From assembly GCA_947478455.1 (NCBI GenBank), contig CANJWR010000026.1, positions 1 through 36,780 of the forward strand: DNA of 36,780 bases. Direction: 5' to 3'. A model generated the notes under the pieces. The model had not been told where the DNA came from. It did not search any database and worked only from the letters and a program-made list of their open reading frames with translations. The position numbers and the translations under genes were made by a program. This DNA comes from Beijerinckiaceae bacterium. Lineage in GTDB: Bacteria; Pseudomonadota; Alphaproteobacteria; Rhizobiales; Beijerinckiaceae. Below are positions 32,860 to 36,780 of the stretch, piece by piece (position 1 is the first letter of the stretch; each line of letters opens with the position of its first letter).

Positions 32860-33723
32860 TTAGTATTTCAAGTTTGCGACAGCGCGCAGGGTTTCCGGCG
32901 TCGTCGTCGGGAAACCGAAGAATTCCAGATAGGCCGGGATCTGCTCGAACAGCATGTCCGCGCCGACCTGAAAATCGCAGCCGCGTGCGCGCGCGGCTGC
33001 AAGAAGCGGCGTGATCTCCTGCTTCATCACCACTTCGCCGACGAAGGTGGAAGAAGACAGGCGTTCCACGTCCATCGGCAAAGGATCGCCGTCCTTCATC
33101 CCGAGCGGTGTTGCGTTGACGACAATATCGCAATCAGCCGGATCGCGAGAGCCCGTCGTGACCACAAGCGACGAATAATTGGCGCGCAGCCGCATCGCGA
33201 GAGCTTCCATCATCGGCGAATCGGCGTCGTACAATGTGATTTCGCCGACGCCTGCATGAGCCAGCGACGCCGCAATAGCGGAACCGACGCCACCCGCCCC
33301 AACGACCAGCACGCGCGCTCCACGCAACGTCCGGCCCTTGCGCAACACTCCGCGAACAAACCCCTCGCCGTCGAACATGTCGCCGTGCAGCGAGCCGTCC
33401 TCACGCAGCAAAACTGCATTGCAGGAACCCGCAACTCTCACGGCAGTCGACATCGTGTCCAGAAATCCGACCGTAGTGACCTTGTGGGGCATCGTCACAA
33501 GCGCGCCGTAAATATTGCTCAATCGGAAGATCGATCGGAAGGAATCCCGATAGTCTTCCGGCCTCACTCCCATCGGCACGATGGCTGCGTTCAGCCCTAT
33601 GCTGGCGAAATACGGGTTGTAGATCATGGGAGCCTTGAAGCTCGATGTCGGAAATCCAAGATGGGCAATCAGTTTCGTATTGCCATCAATGGAAAAACTC
33701 GCCGGTCGGCGCAGCGTATTCAC
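32860..33723 (-). CDS. shikimate/quinate dehydrogenase-like protein
   Basis: A 287-aa AroE-fold protein. The substrate domain has 'LIAHLGFPTSSFKAP' in place of the usual Ser-x-Ser pocket and 'VTMPHKV' with the catalytic Lys81. The cofactor loop GAGGVGSA (142-149) opens the NAD(P) domain. The catalytic Asp region reads 'GDMFDGEGF' (Asp118) instead of the normal 'NTD-x-x-G'. It is therefore a family member of uncertain substrate, not a housekeeping AroE. I chose the GTG at 33723, with GGAGG seven bases upstream; the ATG at 33786 has no ribosome site and adds unrelated residues. It lies downstream of the TRAP transporter genes on the same strand, with a strong hairpin between, so the transporter may feed it a cyclic carboxylic acid. 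Confidence 0.85.
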   Translation of the reverse strand: MNTLRRPASFSIDGNTKLIAHLGFPTSSFKAPMIYNPYFASIGLNAAIVPMGVRPEDYRDSFRSIFRLSNIYGALVTMPHKVTTVGFLDTMSTAVRVAGSCNAVLLREDGSLHGDMFDGEGFVRGVLRKGRTLRGARVLVVGAGGVGSAIAASLAHAGVGEITLYDADSPMMEALAMRLRANYSSLVVTTGSRDPADCDIVVNATPLGMKDGDPLPMDVERLSSSTFVGEVVMKQEITPLLAAARARGCDFQVGADMLFEQIPAYLEFFGFPTTTPETLRAVANLKY

Positions 33724-33872
33724 GACTGCGCCTCCGTGGTTTGAGCCAAACGCGCAATCCCGCGCTTGTTCACCCCGGACTGCCATTGCGAGCCGGGACA
33801 GAGCGGTGCGTTCGGAACATGGTCTGGACGGAACATCTGACTTTCAAGCCGTTTGCGGAGCGATCTCAGTCA

Positions 33873-33901
33873 GACACGGCCCGGGCATGCCGGGCCGTGT
33901 C
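33873..33901 (-). terminator. perfect hairpin after the TRAP binding-protein gene
   Basis: GACACGGCCCGG (33873-33884) and CCGGGCCGTGTC (33890-33901) form a perfect 12-bp GC-rich stem around GCATG. It lies six bases beyond the DctP stop codon on the minus strand. No T-run follows, so it may work as a Rho-assisted terminator or as a 3' stabiliser of the upstream transcript. Confidence 0.55.
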
Positions 33902-33907
33902 GAACCA

Positions 33908-34918
33908 TTACTTGCGGACAGCCGCGAGTGCATCGTTGACTTCCTTGACGACATCCTCGCCGACTTCCTTGGCGAATTTTGCAATTACCGGTTTCACGGC
34001 GTCGCGAATGCGCGCCATTTCAGCCGGCGCAACAGCATTATGCGTCATGCCGCCCTTCTTGAGATCGGCAAGGGCGCTATCCATGGAATCGCGCGAGGCC
34101 TTGCGTTGATAGGCCTGTGCTTCCTTTGAAGCATCGGTAACGATCTTCTTCTCCTCGGCCGACATGTCGTCCCAAACCTTTTTTGAGATCAGGAAAGACT
34201 GGGCGTTGTAAACGTGACGGGTCTCCGACACGTACTTCTGCACTTCGTTCAGTTTGGCGCCGAGAATGGTCGGGAACGGATTTTCCTGACCGTCGACGAC
34301 CTTCTGTTCGAGAGCAGCATAAAGCTCGGGGAACGGCAACGGCACGGCGCTTGCGCCAAGCGTATTGAAGAGGTCGATGAAGAGCGGCGATTGAAGCACT
34401 CGGAACTTGAGACCTTTGAAATCTTCAAGTTTGGTGATCGGCAGACGCGAGTTGGTGACGTTGCGGAAGCCGAGTTCCCAGTAGCCAAGACCCACGATGC
34501 CCTTGTCGGCAAGGCTGGCATGCAGCTTCGTTCCCACAGGTCCATCCACAACAGCGTCGGCTTCTTCCGGCGTTGCAAACAGGAACGGGAAGTCGAGCAC
34601 CGCAAAGCGCTTGTCGAGACCGACAAGCAGGCCGGCGTTCAGCACCGTGAAATCAACCGTGCCGCCCTGCAGGGCCGAAACGGTCGGCAAGTCGCCACCA
34701 AGTTGGCCGCCGGGGAAAAGGCGAACATTGAGCTTACCGCCGGATTTCGCCTTCAGGATTTCGGCGAATTTCGCAGCGCCTAGTCCTTGCGGATGCTCTG
34801 CGACGTTCTGGAACGGGAAGCGCAGCGTGCGCTCCTTGATCTGCGCCTGCGCGACGGCAGGCAAGATCGCTGCGCCGATCAACGCAGCAGTAGCTATAAG
34901 CGATGTGATGGGACGCAT
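33908..34918 (-). CDS. dctP: TRAP transporter solute-binding protein (DctP family)
   Basis: A 336-aa exported DctP-type binding protein. The signal peptide is MRPITSLIATAALIGAAILP ending in AQA. The mature domain begins 'KERTLRFPFQNVAEHPQGLG'. Family features are 'RLFPGGQLGGDLPTVSALQG', the long hinge 'ADKGIVGLGYWELGFRNVTN' and the 'FKGLKFRVLQSPLFIDLFNT' segment with the carboxylate-binding Arg in 'KFRV'. The ATG at 34918 has AGGAGG six bases upstream; the in-frame ATG at 34981 lacks one. It is the last of the dctQ-dctM-dctP run. A hairpin lies between dctM and dctP and a strong one follows. The ligand is a carboxylic acid of unknown identity. Confidence 0.92.
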   Translation of the reverse strand: MRPITSLIATAALIGAAILPAVAQAQIKERTLRFPFQNVAEHPQGLGAAKFAEILKAKSGGKLNVRLFPGGQLGGDLPTVSALQGGTVDFTVLNAGLLVGLDKRFAVLDFPFLFATPEEADAVVDGPVGTKLHASLADKGIVGLGYWELGFRNVTNSRLPITKLEDFKGLKFRVLQSPLFIDLFNTLGASAVPLPFPELYAALEQKVVDGQENPFPTILGAKLNEVQKYVSETRHVYNAQSFLISKKVWDDMSAEEKKIVTDASKEAQAYQRKASRDSMDSALADLKKGGMTHNAVAPAEMARIRDAVKPVIAKFAKEVGEDVVKEVNDALAAVRK

Positions 34919-34968
34919 GATATTCCTCCTTGGGCAATCCTGCTTGGGAAATCCTGGCGGGACACTTT

Positions 34969-34992
34969 GCTTCCGGTCCACGGGACGGAAGC
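34969..34992 (-). promoter_or_regulatory. hairpin between dctM and dctP
   Basis: GCTTCCG (34969-34975) pairs with CGGAAGC (34986-34992), with two or three further pairs inside after one mismatch. It lies 9 nt past the dctM stop and about 50 nt before the dctP start. It may protect or partly end transcripts so that dctP is made in excess over the permease genes. No promoter was recognised. Confidence 0.35.
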
Positions 34993-35001
34993 ATCATCGC
35001 G

Positions 35002-36282
35002 TCAGCCGGCGAGCCATCTGGCTGGTCCGGTGACGAGAATTGGGAAAAGTACGAGCAGCAAGAGAATGATCAGCTGGGCGACCATAAAGGGCCAGACGCC
35101 CTTGATGATCTCGGCCATGCTGATCTTTGAAACGCCGCAGACGACATTGAGCACAGTGCCCACAGGCGGAGTGATCAGCCCGATAGCGTTGTTGATGATG
35201 AACAGGACGCCGAAATAGACCGGATCGATTCCAGCCTGCTTGATGATCGGCATCAGAATGGGCGTCAGGATCAGAATTGTCGGCGTCATATCGAGCGCTG
35301 TCCCGACTATGACGACCAGGATCATGATCGCAACCAGCAGCAATGTCTGGTTGCCCATGAAGGGGCGCACAAGGTCGACAACCTGCTGGGCGACTTCCGC
35401 CACCGTGATCAGCCATGAAGAAACAAGCGCAGCCGCGACCAGAAACATGACGATTGCGGTGGTCAACCCGGCCGAGACGAATAACCTGTAGAGCTGAGCA
35501 AACTTCAATTCTCGATAGACGCAGGTAGCGACGAAGAGGGCATATACCGCCACAACGACAGCTGCTTCTGTCGGCGTAAAGATGCCAAAGCGCAGGCCGA
35601 AGATGATGATGAACGGCAACATGAGGGCCCAGAAGCCGTCCAGAACCGCCTGACCTACTTCCTTGAGCGATTTGCGCGGCACAGGCGCGATGTTTTCCTT
35701 GCGGACAATCCACCACCAGGCGACCGCAAGGCCGATGCCGAGCATCAGCCCCGGAAAGACGCCGGCCAGAAAGAGTTTCGAGATCGACACGCCACCCGCG
35801 ACGCCAAAAATCACAAAGCCGATTGAGGGCGGAATGATCGGCGCGATGATGCCGCCCGCGGCCACAAGCCCTGCCGAATGCGCCTTGTTGTGACCGGCCG
35901 CCACCATCATCGGAACCAGCAGGGAGGCCAGCGCCGCCGCATCCGCCACCGCAGAACCGGAAAGCGAAGCCAGCAAGCACGAGGCTAGGATGGTGACGTA
36001 GCCGAGGCCGCCCTTCACGTGCCCGACAAGCGCCAGCGCCACATTGACGATACGCTTCGCGAGCCCGCCAACATTCATGATCTCGCCGGCCAGCATGAAG
36101 AACGGCACTGCCATCAACGGGAAGGAATCAGCGCCGTTGATAACGTTCTGTGCGATGATCTGGCTGTCGAACATGCCTACCTGAATCATCAACGCCACAC
36201 CGCAGACGATGAGCGCAAAGGCAATGGGCATGCCCAGAGCCATCGCGGCGAGAAGCGAGAACGCAAAAACCGCAATTGTCAT
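35002..36282 (-). CDS. dctM: TRAP transporter large permease (DctM family)
   Basis: A 426-aa inner-membrane protein with about twelve hydrophobic segments, the full length of the DctM family. Motifs include the start 'MTIAVFAFSLLAAMALGMPI', 'SFPLMAVPFFMLAGEIMNVG', 'IIPPSIGFVIFGVAGG' and 'NNAIGLITPPVGTVLNVVCG'. Together with DctQ and DctP it makes a sodium- or proton-driven carboxylate importer. The dctQ gene ends 15 bp upstream, and dctP starts 83 bp downstream after a hairpin. Gene order Q-M-P on one strand is a common TRAP arrangement. Confidence 0.95.
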   Translation of the reverse strand: MTIAVFAFSLLAAMALGMPIAFALIVCGVALMIQVGMFDSQIIAQNVINGADSFPLMAVPFFMLAGEIMNVGGLAKRIVNVALALVGHVKGGLGYVTILASCLLASLSGSAVADAAALASLLVPMMVAAGHNKAHSAGLVAAGGIIAPIIPPSIGFVIFGVAGGVSISKLFLAGVFPGLMLGIGLAVAWWWIVRKENIAPVPRKSLKEVGQAVLDGFWALMLPFIIIFGLRFGIFTPTEAAVVVAVYALFVATCVYRELKFAQLYRLFVSAGLTTAIVMFLVAAALVSSWLITVAEVAQQVVDLVRPFMGNQTLLLVAIMILVVIVGTALDMTPTILILTPILMPIIKQAGIDPVYFGVLFIINNAIGLITPPVGTVLNVVCGVSKISMAEIIKGVWPFMVAQLIILLLLVLFPILVTGPARWLAG

Positions 36283-36297
36283 TGGTCCGGCTCCCGC

Positions 36298-36780
36298 TCA
36301 GTGTTCTTCGGATTCACGAATGGCAATGAGATCGTCGCCGGAGATGCGCCCGAGCAGCACCTGGACCAGTTCGTACGACAAGATCGCGATAGCCGAAAAT
36401 CCGAAGACAAGCCCGATTCCGTAGAACCATGCGACGGACCAGCCCGTCGCTGGCGCAGCCACATTCCAGTTGATGAGGGTCTGGGCCAGCGTGCCCTTGA
36501 TAAGGAGCACGCAACACATGATCATCAGGGCGTGGCTGGCGATGTAGCAAGCCCGCCGTCCGGTCGGCGCCAACATGAGCACAACCGTATCGACGCCAAG
36601 ATGCGCGTGTTCTTTAAGCCCCACAATGGCGCCGAGAAACACCATCCAGACGAAGAACCAGCGCGCCAGTTCTTCCGACACCGTAATGCCCGAACCGAAG
36701 GCGTAGCGAAGCACGACATTTCCGAAGACGAGCACGACCATTCCGGCCAGCAGCAGGGCGACGAGAACTTTGAGCAGTCG
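36298..36780 (-). CDS. dctQ: TRAP transporter small permease (DctQ family), 5' end outside window
   Basis: At least 161 codons of a DctQ-type small membrane subunit; the start lies beyond the right edge. Four hydrophobic segments are expected, of which at least three are visible. Key text is 'NVVLRYAFGSGITVSEELAR' followed by 'WFFVWMVFLGAIVGLKEHAH', the classic DctQ signature, and 'WFYGIGLVFGFSAIAILSYE'. It directly precedes dctM with 15 bp between them. Confidence 0.93.
   Translation of the reverse strand, partial: RLLKVLVALLLAGMVVLVFGNVVLRYAFGSGITVSEELARWFFVWMVFLGAIVGLKEHAHLGVDTVVLMLAPTGRRACYIASHALMIMCCVLLIKGTLAQTLINWNVAAPATGWSVAWFYGIGLVFGFSAIAILSYELVQVLLGRISGDDLIAIRESEEH

Overview
The window looks like chromosomal DNA of an alphaproteobacterium, probably Hyphomicrobiales. 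I infer this from the fairly high GC content, an IalB-family secreted protein, a tRNA with encoded CCA, and the abundance of TRAP, TTT (Bug) and NitT/TauT-type solute-binding proteins. No ribosomal or other species-level marker is present, so the placement is tentative. Apart from a tRNA-Gly and a transposase tail at the left edge, everything here concerns uptake and breakdown of small organic acids.

Layout. (1) 1-340: end of an ISL3-type transposase and tRNA-Gly(TCC). (2) 0.3-5.5 kb: a class III CoA-transferase diverges from a thiolase-like protein/DUF35 pair and two tandem, near-identical iron-type ABC solute-binding proteins. (3) 5.5-9.3 kb: an amidohydrolase, a ThDP-dependent decarboxylase-like enzyme and an unknown exported protein. 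(4) 9.3-16.4 kb: a minus-strand run (alpha/beta hydrolase, LLM flavin enzyme, NitT/TauT binding protein, unknown 265-aa protein, Bug-type binding protein, leaderless binding-protein-fold protein) faces a divergent LysR regulator across a likely operator. (5) 16.4-26.2 kb, module A: a LysR-like regulator with two HTH domains, a 4,5-dihydroxyphthalate (DHP) decarboxylase-like protein, an amidohydrolase, the only ABC ATPase and permease of the window, two binding proteins, a flavin reductase, an SDR and an Asp/Glu-racemase-superfamily protein. (6) 26.3-31.3 kb, module B on the minus strand: a second two-HTH regulator, a 4-oxalocrotonate-type tautomerase, an amidohydrolase, a binding protein and a second DHP decarboxylase-like protein. 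(7) 31.3-36.8 kb: a gene-poor stretch, an IalB protein, a shikimate-dehydrogenase-like protein and a TRAP transporter (DctQ-M-P order).

How the parts may work together (inference). Modules A and B reuse the same four parts: two-HTH LysR regulator, DHP decarboxylase-like protein, about 285-aa amidohydrolase and RR-leader binding protein. They look like duplicated versions of one system for related substrates. The enzyme set (CoA-transferase, thiolase-like/DUF35, ThDP enzyme, LLM flavoenzyme plus flavin reductase, three amidohydrolases, tautomerase, SDR, racemase/decarboxylase-like protein) fits stepwise degradation of aromatic or cyclic carboxylic acids such as phthalate-like compounds. The real substrate cannot be read from sequence. 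The most unusual feature is that eleven proteins with a binding-protein fold are encoded beside only one ABC ATPase/permease pair and one TRAP permease. Three of the eleven lack any export signal and may be enzymes.
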